From positions 32,890 through 96,889 of the forward strand of contig JAAAIG010000010.1 in the NCBI GenBank assembly GCA_015852425.1: DNA of 64,000 bases. Direction: 5' to 3'. Numbering within the stretch: the first letter of the stretch is position 1; every line of letters begins with the position of its first letter. The DNA is from Gryganskiella cystojenkinii (Eukaryota > Mortierellomycota > Mortierellomycetes > Mortierellales > Mortierellaceae). The notes below the pieces were generated by a model. That model did no database searches, was not told where the DNA came from, and was given only the letters and a program-made list of their open reading frames with translations. A program made the position numbers and the translations under genes. This document shows, piece by piece, positions 25,549 to 37,905 of this stretch.

Positions 25549-28291
25549 ATGGATTGCGCGAATCCTTTGTACCTCAGCTGGATCGAGGATGAAATGAATT
25601 TTGCGCATCAGAGGAACCAAAGGACCTTTTATATGTACAAAAGGGTACTGTCAAGTCATCCAGTTCCCGCCATTTACTTTTGTCCACCCAAATGTCAGCA
25701 GAAAACAAGCTGACACGTTCTCAAAAAAAACCCCCCCCTCTTCAAATATGTACTTAGGCATATGAATCCATGGCAAAATACCCAACAGCCTTTCAGCACC
25801 CTTCCGATGCCGACGTTTTGGTCGGGGTTGGTCCCGGGATTGTTTCAATGCTTGAAGGGAAACTGGCAAAATATTGCAAGGAAAACGACATCCCCATGCC
25901 CAGTAAGTCCCAAAATGCACATAGTCGGTGTTCCCAGTAGTTGATAAGCTTACAGATCTAACAATGTCGAAACACTCTCTTTTTGCTTCTTTTTTTCATC
26001 TATACCACAGCCGCGAAAGGTAGCAGGAAGAGGAAAATCGAAGCAAAGGCTATTGTGGATGCGATGCAAGAAGCAGAAGAAGCTCAAAAGCCAGCAAAGA
26101 AATCGAAACCCAGAGCGCCAAAACAATACGTCCCCCAGATTCGATCCGGCTCTTATGCCATCCTGCTGGCCCTACTGGATGCCACAGATACCGGGGAGAA
26201 GGGTCTGACAAGGCACGAAATCTGTGCCCGAGGACAAGTTTATTGCGACACGTCTCTCACGAATGCCGAACACGGGAAATTTTACAGCTCTTGGGCGTCT
26301 GTTAAGACGTTGACAGGCAAGAACCTCGTGTATCAGAACGGTACAAAGTATTATTTGACTCCGGAGGGGATCGAGATCGCCAAGAGTATCAAGACTGCTG
26401 CCAAAGGAACAGATCGAGCTATTCGCGGAGATCCCAATGCTGATGATGATCGAGATGAGGAAGAGGAAGAAGAAGAGGAGGTAGAAGACTGGGAGCAGAC
26501 ATTCAGCTCTTCAAGGAACAAGAGCGCTATACTACCTGAGTACTCAAGGACTAAGCAAACCTCGGGATCTCAAAAGTCGACTTCAACAGCAGCGGTCTCT
26601 CGCAAAACTCCCTCTTCGTCGTCTTCTGCCAAATCTTTTACTGGTAGTCAAGCATTAAACGATTGGGATTTTAACATCGACATCGCCGGCCCGGACACTT
26701 TCGAGACTAAGTCATCGAACTCTCAAACCACGTCTTGGAAATCCTCCACTGGCTCACGCCCTGGCGTCGGCGACTTGCATCAGCATGTGAACCTCATCAG
26801 CGACTCTGAAGATGAAACCCACACGTCCAGTTCCAGGACCAGCGCTCGCCCTGAACCGACGATGGCAACGACCAACACTACAGCTTCCACTGAAAGAACT
26901 AATGGACTGCAACGGACACGGACAGTCGTGCTGCCCAAAATTGATACCCTACAGCGACAACAGCCCGATCGGTCACAGCGGACAGAGTCGTCCAGTTCTC
27001 TCACAGCCTCATCCAGTCAGTCGGCCCCCAAAAAACCAATCTCCACCCACAATCCATTCCCTCGTTTGAGATCCTCGTCGTCGAGCGCGCTCTGGGGCGG
27101 AGAGAACTCGCCCACTGCGGCCGAAATTGCTCGGCTCGCCAGATTCCAGCCCATTGTGTATCCACCGGGGACGTTTGACATCTGCCTTGTTTTGGATGTT
27201 CGAGAGGTCCGCACGCAAAAAGACAGGGATTATATTGAAGATGAAATTGGAAAGGCGGGTATCAAAGTTCTCAGAAAGCCATTGGATATCGGCGACGTGA
27301 TCTGGATGGCATGCCCTAATGACCCACAGTTTGATGGTCCTACGGAGATTGTGCTGGACTACGTCCTTGAACGCAAGCGCATGGATGATCTGGTATCGAG
27401 TATCAAGGATGGACGATACACTGAGCAAAAGGTAAGTGGTGCTTCGCTCATGATTATTGGTCATCTTGTAAAGTTCACTGAAGATAATCGTTGGAAGACT
27501 GACAGTCATGTTTGCTTTTTTCTTCTTTTTGACGACGACAATAGTTCCGACTGCGGCGGTCCGGACTGGGTCATGTTATATACCTCGTAGAGACCTACAA
27601 ACAAAACGAAGAATATGATGTTGGAGCAGAGGCACTCAGGACAGCCATGGCCTCTTCTCAAGTTCACGAAGGATTTTTTTTGAAGCGAACGAACAATACG
27701 GACCAAACAATCAATTATCTGATCAGTGTCACTAATATGCTAAAGAAAATCCACTCTGTAAGTACCAGTCGATCACTACAATCGGCCCTGAAAGCCTCTG
27801 ATGCAGAATATATCCTCGTCTGCACAACAGCATGTAAATCCCTCCTATCACTAATTACTTTTTTTTTAATTTAGAAAAATACGCTGTATGCGATCCCCAA
27901 GTCGGCGGTGAATCGAAACAACTATCTGGATCTTCAAGATTATCTTCATGAGCAACACCCTAGTCGCAACTATCTCACAACGTACGAAGGGTTTTGTGTC
28001 CTGAATGGAAAATCAGACTCGCAAGTGGTGAGCGATGTCTTTATCAAGATGCTGATGACGATTCGAGGTATCAGTGAAGAAAAGGCGGTCGAGATTGCCA
28101 AGACGTACGGGACCCCGAGAGCATTGTTCTCGGAGCTCGATGATAGCACAGAGGCCACGGATCAGGCGGGTCGGAGGAAGCTGGTGGCAAGAGCTTGTCC
28201 AGGCGTGAACCGAAAGAAAATTGGTCCGTCTCTCAGCACCAAGATTGCGGATATCTGGTACTTGGACGAGTATCCTCCTTCGCAAACATGA
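25549..28291 (+). CDS. MUS81: crossover junction endonuclease MUS81
   Basis: Five exons (25549-25644, 25758-25902, 26011-27431, 27545-27757 and 27875-28291) give 763 aa. MUS81 pairs with an EME1/MMS4 partner and cuts 3' flaps, stalled forks and Holliday-junction intermediates in the nucleus. The N-terminus CANPLYLSWIEDEM and the following helix-hairpin-helix (VGVGPGIVSMLEGKL) are typical of MUS81, as is the winged-helix region (SGSYAILLALLD...) near 130-235. A Ser/Thr-rich linker covers about 245-445. The XPF-type nuclease core starts at DICLVLDVREVR and has the catalytic ERKRMDD at about residues 534-540, the expected ERKxxxD motif. The C-terminal HhH2 (MLMTIRGISEEKAVEIA) is intact. Intron 2 starts GTAAGT after an alanine-free ATG CCC A split codon. 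All exons join in phase. Confidence 0.95.
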
Positions 28292-28664
28292 AATATAAAA
28301 AGAGTGACTGTTGATTTTAAGCGAGTTCGTTCGCGTTGCGTTGTGTCAGTGCGCACTGATGTGGTGGGTGGTCCCTTGTTCTCGCTGCCCCCTCTTTTGA
28401 GTGCAGTTTGGTGGCCCATGCAGACGGGATCGCGGGGTCCCTCTGCGAGTGTGTTTTCACAGCCCGTGTCTCTTTTTTCCCTTTTTTTTTCGAGCTTCTT
28501 TTTAAAGATGCAATTCTCTCCTTTTTTAAAAAGCATTTTGTTTGTCGAGTTGCAGCCTTTTTTCTCGTTTCATTCATCCACTCAAACTCTCAACTCACCC
28601 CGAGGCAGATCATCATAAACCTTCCTGTCCCCCTCTCCATTCGACAGATCCCTATCCTCACCTC
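28292..28664 (+). other. intergenic, MUS81 to unknown disordered-protein gene
   Basis: This region holds the 3' flank of MUS81 and a C/T-rich leader (28440-28664) typical of promoters in this genome. No RNA gene or other frame is supported. Confidence 0.5.
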
Positions 28665-31312
28665 ATGCCGAAACTAGTCTTGACCGTGGAGAACCTCGCC
28701 CTCCACACCGAACACTACAAAAAGCTTGACCAGAAGCGGGACTTTGTTGCAGAGTTCATCCATGGTCTCGTGCCCACGGCTCCACCAAGGGTGAACCCTA
28801 TCCGCTCGACGCGTCTCTCCGACGACGAAAGTACCCTACGAAAAATCCAGCCCAAGACTGACGGAGCCAATCCAGACGACCGCCAACGAGCCCAGCCTAT
28901 AACAACGACGAAAGCCACCGTCACCGCCACCACCACCATCACACCGCCAAAGGTTCTAGTCGAAGGACGCGCTTCTCGCCCTCAGGAGGTCGATATGACC
29001 GAGTCTACTGCGGTCGGCAAGAAGAAGCGGACCCGCAAAGAGGCAGTGTCAACAACACCACGGACGAAAGAAAGTCCACGTCTGGCTGGTGGTGCCTTTG
29101 CTCCATACAGCAAGCACAAGGACAACCACAGGAACAACAGCAAGAGCAAAAACATCATCAGTGGCAGTATAAACCACAACTCACACCCACATCAAGAACA
29201 AGCGTCCAAGAATAAGGCCAAGCGGAAGTCTGTTGCTGTTGTCACCACTCACGAGACCTCGGATTTGGACGTCGAGAATTTGGTCATCAACGACGCTGAT
29301 AAGGCAATGTCGACGAGTCCCGTTGGCGGTCAAGCAGGTATGTATTCTAGAATCACTTTTTTACGTTTTTTTTTTATATGTTCAAAACGTGGAAAAATGA
29401 GAAATGGCTTTCATAGAATACTTTGTTAAAAAAAATAACCACAAAACACCCCCAAATCAAATCTTCCCTTCACTGACATGTTAAAAGCCGTTCGTGACCA
29501 CAGCCAAGACCATCAGCAGCAACAGCAGCAACAGTTTCGTCCGAGACGATCCGAAAGACTCTCAGCTGCGATCCGCAAAGGAAAATCATGAGGTTGTGCG
29601 CCACCGTAAGCCTCTCGAGCGTGTCGACAAGGAAGACAACATTCAAAATGATTCAAATCGCGGCCACCATTATCGTCATCAACGTCATCATCATCATGAG
29701 CAGCAATACCCAAAACAACAACCAAAAGAGCACCACCATCGTCTTCATCATCCACACCGACTTGAACGTCCTCACAGTCATCATGATAATCGCAGCAAAG
29801 AACGACTCTCGGACGAAGAAAAGGTCGTAAAGTCAAATAGAAATAAACCACGCAAGATCTTAACCCAGGGCTCCTTAGTCATGAACGTAAGACCACTCTC
29901 ATCTCGTGCGAAAGCCTTCCCTGCTGCACAGCTCTGTCCCGATTGTACCTGCTCGGAAAACAACACTGACTCGCGACTGTTGTTCGTTTTCTTCTCGCCT
30001 TCTGTCTTATATCTTTTTGGCCTTTCCATCGTATGTCAACAGCAATTCAAGTCTTCGAAAATCGCGAAGGATAAGAGGATCACGGTATGGTCAAACTCAA
30101 GATAGACTTTACCGATGGACCATGCCACACTTGACATGCAGCGAGACTTACTCCTTGGTTGATTTTGCAAATAACTTTTAACCTTTTAGATCCCCGAAAG
30201 TACTGGTCGACTGGGCATCTTCAAGAAAGGAAAAGCGTCCAGAAAAGTGGCGGTTAACAGAGGTACGTCATCGAGTCAAAGTTTGTTTACATGGTAGCAA
30301 GGCATAATGTGAATACCATAGAACCCCATATTGACTGTCTTCTATGCCATTACTCTTTTTATACCAGGTTTCTCAGAGAGCTCATTCCTTGACCGACATG
30401 AAGAATCTGAATATAAGGGCGCCAATCCACAGAACACGGATATTGTTACCTCCAACTACTTTGCACCTCAGAAAAAGACACGGGATAAGGAAGACAAGGC
30501 GTTCATGAGCAGCGATCTGCAACAAAAGACCGACAGTAACAGTACTGGCAGTGAACACTCTCTCCACAGTCTCCAGCAGCAAAGGAAGCGAAAAGCTACT
30601 TCAAAATCCAAACAACATTCACGTCATGCTTCGTACAAAAAACGAGGTCGTCGTTACGTCAGTCCTGTTCAGTCCAACTCGTCAGAAGAAGACCAAGATC
30701 ACAAAACTACACGGAGGGTCACTCAAGAATCCTCATCAGCCTCTGGGAGATCTTCAGACAACGTTCTTAGCAGTCTTCTTGAAGAAAGCCAGCACGGTGG
30801 CAGGTAAACACAGCTAAGACGACGGGCTACGTATTGATGAGATGCAGGATGTTGGCGATATAATGACTCTTGATGTTGTGGTTCCTTTACTTAGTATGAA
30901 CTCGTATCACCCTGAGAGCTCAATGGATCATGAAAAACTTGGCCCTGGTCCCGGCTTGTTTGACGAGCCGAGCGCTTGCCCTGTCCAGGAACTAACAGTC
31001 GAGCCTCCGGTGTATTATACCGAAGGCCCACAGGGCTACATGGAATACGAGTACAACCCGGCGCTGTACTCATATCCCATCCCGTTCGAATACCACTCGA
31101 CGCTACTGCCTGCTTCGTCGTCGTGGTCAGAACCATGGGCACAGGAAATTGTTCTGCAGTCTCAGCAGTTGCAACAACCCGCTCAAGCGTACTTTCCAAC
31201 CCTGGAGGTTGAGGGTATTGCAGAGAGTGTAGATGCATCCCCGGTCGATCTTCGCGCCCACACTCATCCTCCTCAAGCACAATTCTATTGGCGACCTCGA
31301 CGACTTTACTAG
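28665..31312 (+). CDS. unrecognised, mostly disordered basic protein
   Basis: Six exons (28665-29337, 29504-29886, 30043-30084, 30190-30262, 30368-30803 and 30895-31312) give 674 aa. I do not recognise the family. The first 40 residues (KLVLTVENLALHTEHYKKL...) look helical and ordered. A Lys/Arg-, Thr- and His-rich low-complexity region follows, with a poly-His/Gln stretch near residues 280-320. The short block RITIPESTGRLGIFKKGKAS near residue 370, spread over three small exons, looks conserved and is followed by FSESSFL. Basic runs such as KKRGRRYV suggest nuclear location. The C-terminal 140 residues are Pro/Tyr/Gln-rich. The model is supported by frame continuity over all five introns. 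The exon 2 acceptor is the least certain point: an AG 16 bases upstream would shift frame and stop after about 34 residues. Confidence 0.6.
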
Positions 31313-31599
31313 CGTTTGGACTACCTATTCCTATCCCCTTATCCCTTCAATCAACCAAAGATACAGAGAATGGATACGCGCCGGAATCAATCACGTGATT
31401 TCTTGGGTGGCTTTGAGATTTTGACTGTGCCTCCAAAATGGAGGGGTGTTTTGATTTTCTTTTTTTTTGGCAGGCAAACCCTTTTTTGTGGCAATTGTTG
31501 CGACGTTCATTCTTGACTTTACTCGCTTTTGTTCCACCAACGTGCATCAACTCTTCTCCCCTATAACCGAATCCTACGTGCGGACACTGCATAGTCATC
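31313..31599 (+). other. short intergenic, promoter of RPC1
   Basis: This stretch lies between the stop of the unrecognised gene and the RPC1 start. It has T-rich runs, and no separate gene is supported. Confidence 0.4.
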
Positions 31600-34500
31600 A
31601 TGAAGGAACAAGTTCTGGAGCAGGCGCCAAAGAAGATGTAATTAACACTCCACAATCTCACATTTATTCGCCACATATATCCCTTTTTTAACGTCCTCCC
31701 TTCGGTGGGGAAAACAATTCCCTTGACACCTCTGTTTCGCATTCTCGACCATTCCCCTCTCCTTCCTCCACGCCAACATCAGTCACGTATATGCACTGAT
31801 ACGCCAATTCCGTAGTGAGAAAAACAATACCTGACCAAGTGTCTCTTTTGTTTTGATGGCCTTTTCATCCAAATAGCAAGCAGATCCAGTTCGGCGTCCT
31901 GTCACCTCAGGAGATTGTCAATGTATCAGAGTTTGAGGTCACTCAGCGTGATCTGTACACAGTGCAGGACCGCCAACCTGTCAAATACGGAATGCTCGAT
32001 TTGAGATTGGTAAGGACCTTTTTGTCCTCGCTCGTCGAGGCGGCTCCATGAAGAAATGTTTTGACATTTTTTGGATCAAGAACCCGCGCAGTGGAGGGGG
32101 CACACCAGCTATGAGTCACCCTAACATCTTGCGCCCTCGCCTTCCATACTCTTAACCATGCCTCTTTCGTCTTGTAGGGAACATCAGACAAACAAGCAAC
32201 ATGCGAAACTTGTGGACTGAAGCAACAGGATTGTATTGGTCATTTCGCTCACATCAAACTGTGTCTCCCCGTCTTTCATATTGGCTACTTCAGAGCCGCC
32301 ATCGTCATCCTTCAGAACATTTGCAAGGTATGCTTGTCTGACCTGTTCTCTGCTCGAATCGAATCGCCCGTCAGCTTTGTTTTGTTTTGTTTTTGCGATT
32401 CAGTACAGCCGAATTAACGCCAAGCGAATCCATTTGACCCTTCTTGGACTACTAGACCTGCAGTAGAGTGTTGCTTCTCGAACAAGATCGTCGTACATAT
32501 CTCAAGAGACTACGTGCACCAAATCTGGAAAATTTGACCCGAAAGAACGTTGTGAAGGCTGTGAACGAAAAGTGCAAGAAGGTAGTCCATTGTATGTACT
32601 GCGAGGCAATCAACGGTATGTAACAATAGCCTGGGATATCTCACTGCAAGGACTGCGAGAGTGCTTGAAATACCAACTCGTATCGACTCTTTAATTCTTA
32701 ACGCTTTAGGAACCGTGAAGAAGGTTGGAGCACTCAGGATCGTGCACGAAAAGTACAGAGCCAAGAAGGTTTCAGAGGACTACGAGAAGTTCAAAGACTC
32801 GTTCCGCAATGCTATCAGTTATAACCCAGAAGTCAAGGCTCACGTCAACAAGGCTCAGGAGGACATGAATCCCTTGAGAGTCTTGAACCTGTTCAAGGCC
32901 ATTTCGGACGAGGTACCCGAATCTTTTTCCTATAAGAGTCCAGGAGCTTTTTTTTAACCTTGACTGGAGACAATCAACTGACTCCTATGCTTCTTATACC
33001 TACTGTATAGGACTGCGAACTCTTGGGCATGAACCCCGATATCGGTAGACCGGAAATGTACTTGTGGCAGAATATTTCCGTTCCTCCTGTCTGCATTCGA
33101 CCCTCCGTTCAGCAGGATGGAGCCAGTAACGAAGATGATATCACTGTCAAGCTCACAGAAGTTATCTTTACAAACGCCCACATGAAAGCTGGTCTTGATG
33201 GGGGTATCGCCGTTCACAACTTGATGGTAAGCAATCATGTTTTCTCTGTTTAACGCCACAATTTTGGACACAAATTGACCCCACCCATTTTTTTATCATC
33301 ACCATAGGAACAATGGGATTTCTTGCAACTCTCAGTCGCCATGTATATCAACAGTGAACTTCCTGGAATCTCCAACTTGCAGCCAGGAAAACCTGTCAGA
33401 GGATTCTGTCAGAGACTGAAGGGAAAACAGGGACGTTTCCGTGGAAACTTGTCAGGAAAGCGTGTCGATTTCTCTGGACGTACCGTCATCTCGCCTGATC
33501 CCAACTTGCGCATCGATCAAGTCGCTGTCCCCGAGCTGGTGGCCAAAAACCTTACTTATCCCGAGCGTGTAACTCCACACAACATTGCCCGTCTGCGCAA
33601 GGCGATTTCAAACGGATCAGATGTCCATCCAGGAGCCAACTACGTTACTTTGAGTGCCACAAACCTCAAAAAGTCGCTCAAGTTTGGCGACAGAACCCGA
33701 GTTGTCAGCGAGCTTCAAGTTGGAGATATTGTCGAGCGTCATCTCAACGACGGAGATGTTGTTCTCTTCAACCGTCAGCCCTCCCTGCACAAGCTGTCCA
33801 TTATGGCCCATTATGCAAAGATCAGACCGTGGCGTACCTTCCGTTTCAACGAGTGTGTCTGCAATCCTTATAACGCTGATTTCGACGGAGACGAGATGAA
33901 CTTGCACGTCCCTCAGACCGAGGAGGCAAGAACGGAGGCGATCGAGTTGATGGGTGTCAAGAACAACTTGGTCACGCCTAGAAACGGAACCCCACTGATT
34001 GCCGCCATCCAGGATTTCATCACCGCCTCATACCTTATTACTCAGAAGGACCTCTTTTACGACCGCGCCCAGTTTGTCCAGATTTGTTCGTACTTTGGTG
34101 ATGCGGAGATGAAGATCGATATTCCTCCCCCTGCGATCATCAAGCCTGCGATGCGTTGGACCGGCAAGCAGATCATCGGCTGTCTGTTGAAACCCACAAA
34201 GGAGTCCAACGTCAACATTAACCTGGAGTGCAAGACGAGATCCTATGACAAGGAGAAGCGACCGGTCATGGACATGTGCAACAACGACGGATATCTCGTC
34301 ATCTACAACAGTGAGATGATGTGCGGAGCACTGGACAAGTCTATCGTCGGAGACGGAAACAAGAGCTCGTTGTTCTACATTGTCATGAGGGATTATGGCT
34401 CGATCGAGGCTGCCAAATGTATGAACCGACTTGCCAAGCTCTGTGCTCGTTGGTTGGGAACGGTCGGTTTTTCGATCGGTATCAACGATGTGCAGGCCGG

Positions 34501-36676
34501 AAAGAAGCTGTCCGATGAAAAATACGAAAAGGTCGAGAAGGCCTATGCAGAGTGTGACAAATACATCAAGCAGTCCTTGAGCGGTCAACTGGAAACCTCC
34601 CCCGGATGTGATGTCGAGCAGACGTTGGAGGCCAAGATTTCCGGCGTTCTTTCTAACGTTCGTGAGGATGTCGGTAACTCTTGTATGAGGGAGCTTAACA
34701 AGTACAACTCACCTCTTATCATGGCCACCTGCGGTTCCAAGGGTAGGTTGAGTGCCACTTATGAAGAATTTTTGAGTGTGCTTATGAGAGGATCGATCAC
34801 TAATCCTAATATTCCATCGATTTAATACCTAGGTTCCAAGATTAACGTCTCTCAGATGGTTGCCTGTGTGGGTCAGCAGATTATTAGTGGAAAGCGTATC
34901 CCCAACGGTTTCCAGGATAGATCGTTGCCTCATTTTTTGAAGCACTCCAAGGCCCCCGCCGCCAAGGGGTTCGTCCGCAACAGTTTCTATTCTGGTCTCA
35001 CCCCTACAGAGTTCCTCTTCCACGCTGTCTCTGGTCGTGAAGGTTTGGTCGATACTGCTGTCAAGACTGCCGAAACAGGATATATGCAGCGTCGTCTCAT
35101 GAAGGCTCTGGAAGATCTGACAACTCATTACGATCTCTCGGTCCGTAACTCTGTCGGAGCGATCATCCAGTTTACGTATGGAAGTGACGGTCTCGATCCC
35201 GCTGTCCTTGAGGGCAACGGCACTCCTGTGCTGTTTGAGCGCAACTTTATCAGTACTCTCCATATCCATCCCGTGACTGCAACCGATGTGAGATTGCTCC
35301 CCTGGCAGATCAACGCATACGCGGAAAAGGTTCTGGCCTCACCCAAGTGGACCAAGAACTGCTCTCGCGAGTTTATCGATTCCGTCTCGATGTTTGTCAA
35401 GACCAACATTGCGGGCAAGCTTAAAAAGATCCGTGAGGCTTACGAAATGATGTCCGGGGAGTTCAATCCAGGAGAGGAATACGAAGACATGGATTTGGAC
35501 GAGGATGTTGAAGCGGATGTCAAGAACATTGTCAACAACAAGATGTCGGTCACGGAGCGTCATATGGAACGATTCCTATACATTTGTTGGGACAAGTTCA
35601 TGAAGGCCAAGATCGAGCCCGCGTCGGCCGTCGGTGCTGTCGGTGCTCAGTCTATCGGAGAGCCCGGTACTCAGATGACGTTGAAGACTTTCCATTTTGC
35701 TGGTGTCGCCTCGATGAACATTACTCTCGGAGTTCCCCGTATCAAGGAAATTATCAACGCCGCCAAGGTGATTACCACACCCATCATCACGACTCGCCTC
35801 GTAAACAACAGGGATGAGAGATCGGCCCGTATCGTGAAGGGCAGAATTGAAAAGACATTGTTAGGCGATATTGCCGAGTTTATCGAGGAGGTCTACAAGC
35901 CCGAGGAATGCTACATCGGAGTGCGTCTGGATATGGAGGCTATCCGCCGATTGCAGCTCGAAACGGATTTGGACGAGGTCGCGAAGGCCATTGGATTGGC
36001 ACCGAAGCTCAAAATTGGAACCAGCAATGTCCAGTCGCACAAGCCAGACCGCCTCCGTATCTATGTTCCTTCGAAGGATCCCGCCGGACCCTACTATGCG
36101 ATCAAGCAGCTCAAGCGCGCGTTGCCCGATATTATCATCAAGGGTCTTCCCCAGATCAACCGTGCTGTCATCAACACGTTCGACTCGACCAAAAAGGAGT
36201 TGCTGGTCGAGGGTTATGGTCTTCGTGAGTTAATGAACACGGAGGGAGTTGTCGGAACCCAGACGCGATCGAACCACGTGATGGAGGTCTGGAAGGTGTT
36301 GGGTATCGAAGCCGCTCGTCGTACTATTTTGGATGAGATCAAGAGTGTTATGGACTCTCACGGTCTGACAATCGATCCACGCCACGTCATGCTGTTGGGT
36401 GATATCATGACTTCGAAGGGAGAGGTCCTTGGTATTACTCGATTCGGTATCGCCAAGATGAAGGATAGTGTGATGATGTTGGCGTCGTTTGAAAAGACGA
36501 CGGATCACCTGTTCGAGGCGGCGTTGTACTCGAAGAAGGACGCGATCGAGGGTGTCTCGGAGTGTATCATTATGGGTATCCCAATGTCGATCGGAACAGG
36601 ATTGTTCAAGCTGATTAAGCGGGATGACGCCCAGGACCGTATCCCGATCCGCCGCAAGTTGCTCTTCGACAACTAA
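31600..36676 (+). CDS. RPC1: RNA polymerase III largest subunit (RPC160/RPC1)
   Basis: Eight exons give 1,392 aa (human 1,390, yeast 1,460): 31600-31637, 31877-32009, 32178-32327, 32456-32615, 32710-32912, 33011-33226, 33308-34742 and 34833-36676. The subunit forms half of the active cleft of Pol III, which makes tRNA, 5S and U6 RNA. The start [12 protein letters not shown] and the next block [12 protein letters not shown] follow Pol III, not Pol I or II, large subunits. The zinc clamp cysteines ([14 protein letters not shown]) are present. The Mg-binding NADFDGD is at about residues 489-495, preceded by RQPSLHKLS. The bridge helix/trigger loop region reads [22 protein letters not shown]. There is no heptad-repeat C-terminal domain, as expected for Pol III. 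Exon 4 starts at an AG just before ACC TGC AGT, giving the family's TCSR motif. Confidence 0.97.
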
Positions 36677-36890
36677 AGCCTTTTGTCATCAAACAAACGA
36701 GCAAGCCCAAAAAAAAGTTGAAGACGAAAGCAGTCTTTTGCTAAAATGTACAAAATCAAAATCGAAAAATAAATATATAAAAAAAAAAGCATCATTGTTT
36801 TGCATTGACTCTTTTGTTGCCGTTCCTGTCCTCGCTGTTTTTAGTTTTTTATTTTATTTTTAGGGACACAAAACTGGTATTGTGATCGTC
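36677..36890 (+). other. 3' flank of RPC1
   Basis: A/T-rich sequence follows the RPC1 stop, with an AATAAATATATAA stretch near 36767-36780 that probably serves as the polyadenylation region. Confidence 0.45.
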
Positions 36891-37905
36891 TTAAAAAGTG
36901 GATGGACATAGCCCATCAGTAGCCTGGCCCCTGAAATGCAAGAATGACAGTGATAGTAAACTAGCGCGGAAGGACGCGTCGAGAAAATGTAGGAACTGAT
37001 ACGCCACCAACTTAGCCTTTCTCAAAGGTACGCACAAATCGTATGCAATTTGAAACGTTTTGGTGGTGGCACCTCTTTTGCCTTGAAATTGATAAATTTT
37101 CGGAACAAAGGATTCCCATGAAACCGTTCTGCCCGTCCCAGTCTTTTTGCCACCAAAAAGCACAGGCGCGATTGGCTCCAGAGATTGCTTGAGGTCACCG
37201 AAATGGAAGGCGCTGTCCTGTTCAATCAAGGACGATTTGAGAAGTAAAAACTGAGAAGTCCGGTTAGCTGGAAACGATCCTGCAATGGATACAGTACAAT
37301 ACAAAAGTCGTGTCAATTACGTGGTCCACAACGCGCTATTCATAATTTTCACACCTCGAGGCAGATTTTCGGGATTCCCATAAGTCCATCCTGCCATTCT
37401 CCCAACCAACAGACTCGTTTGTCACCAAAATTATCCAGGAATGTTGCCGCGAGGCAAGAAGCATTTTTCAGGGTCCCGATCGATCCCTGAGAATGCTGAA
37501 GGTCGTTGGGTTGAATGAACCAGTTTACATCCCTACCGATATGTCATTATTACTTGCGTGCTCTAGATATCTATGGTTGATGTTGCTGTTAGGAGTATAT
37601 GTTCTCTGCCTTTACATATCGTCCACGGACAAACGCAGCACCGCCTGTCGTTACTCAACATTGTAAACTGATTACTATAACCTTACTCTCGAATTTCTCG
37701 TCCCGAACGCGTTTTGGCAAACGACGCCTTCCTGTTGGCCTAACGTCTGTATCGGACGGAGGGTTTCCTGGTCTCGTAATCGATATAGATTGAACAACCC
37801 TGGTCGACTCTCCACGGGATCGAGCCAAAACTCAGGCGACAGGGGTTCGTAGAGCCTTCTGAGAGAGAAATTCTGGAGAATATTCCAGCTTCTATCCAGC
37901 TCCAT
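36891..37905 (-). pseudogene. probable decayed protein-coding gene, family unknown
   Basis: On the minus strand several consecutive segments read like protein. They are an open stretch at 37905-37675 (with FSLRRLYEPLSPEFWLDPVE), a short one near 37630-37575 (TGGAAFVRGRY), one at about 37540-37356 (DVNWFIQPNDLQ ... VCWLGEWQDG), and one at 37302-36891 (FHFGDLKQSLEPIAPVLFGG ... SWESFVPKIYQFQG). Some breaks can be explained by introns (a GT after CTCGAG, an AG before GATCG), others not easily, because stops and frame changes occur between segments and no good start codon begins the set. I do not recognise the family and do not assign a function. It could be an old copy of a repeated or lineage-specific gene. 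The alternative is a real multi-exon gene that I failed to splice. Confidence 0.35.
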
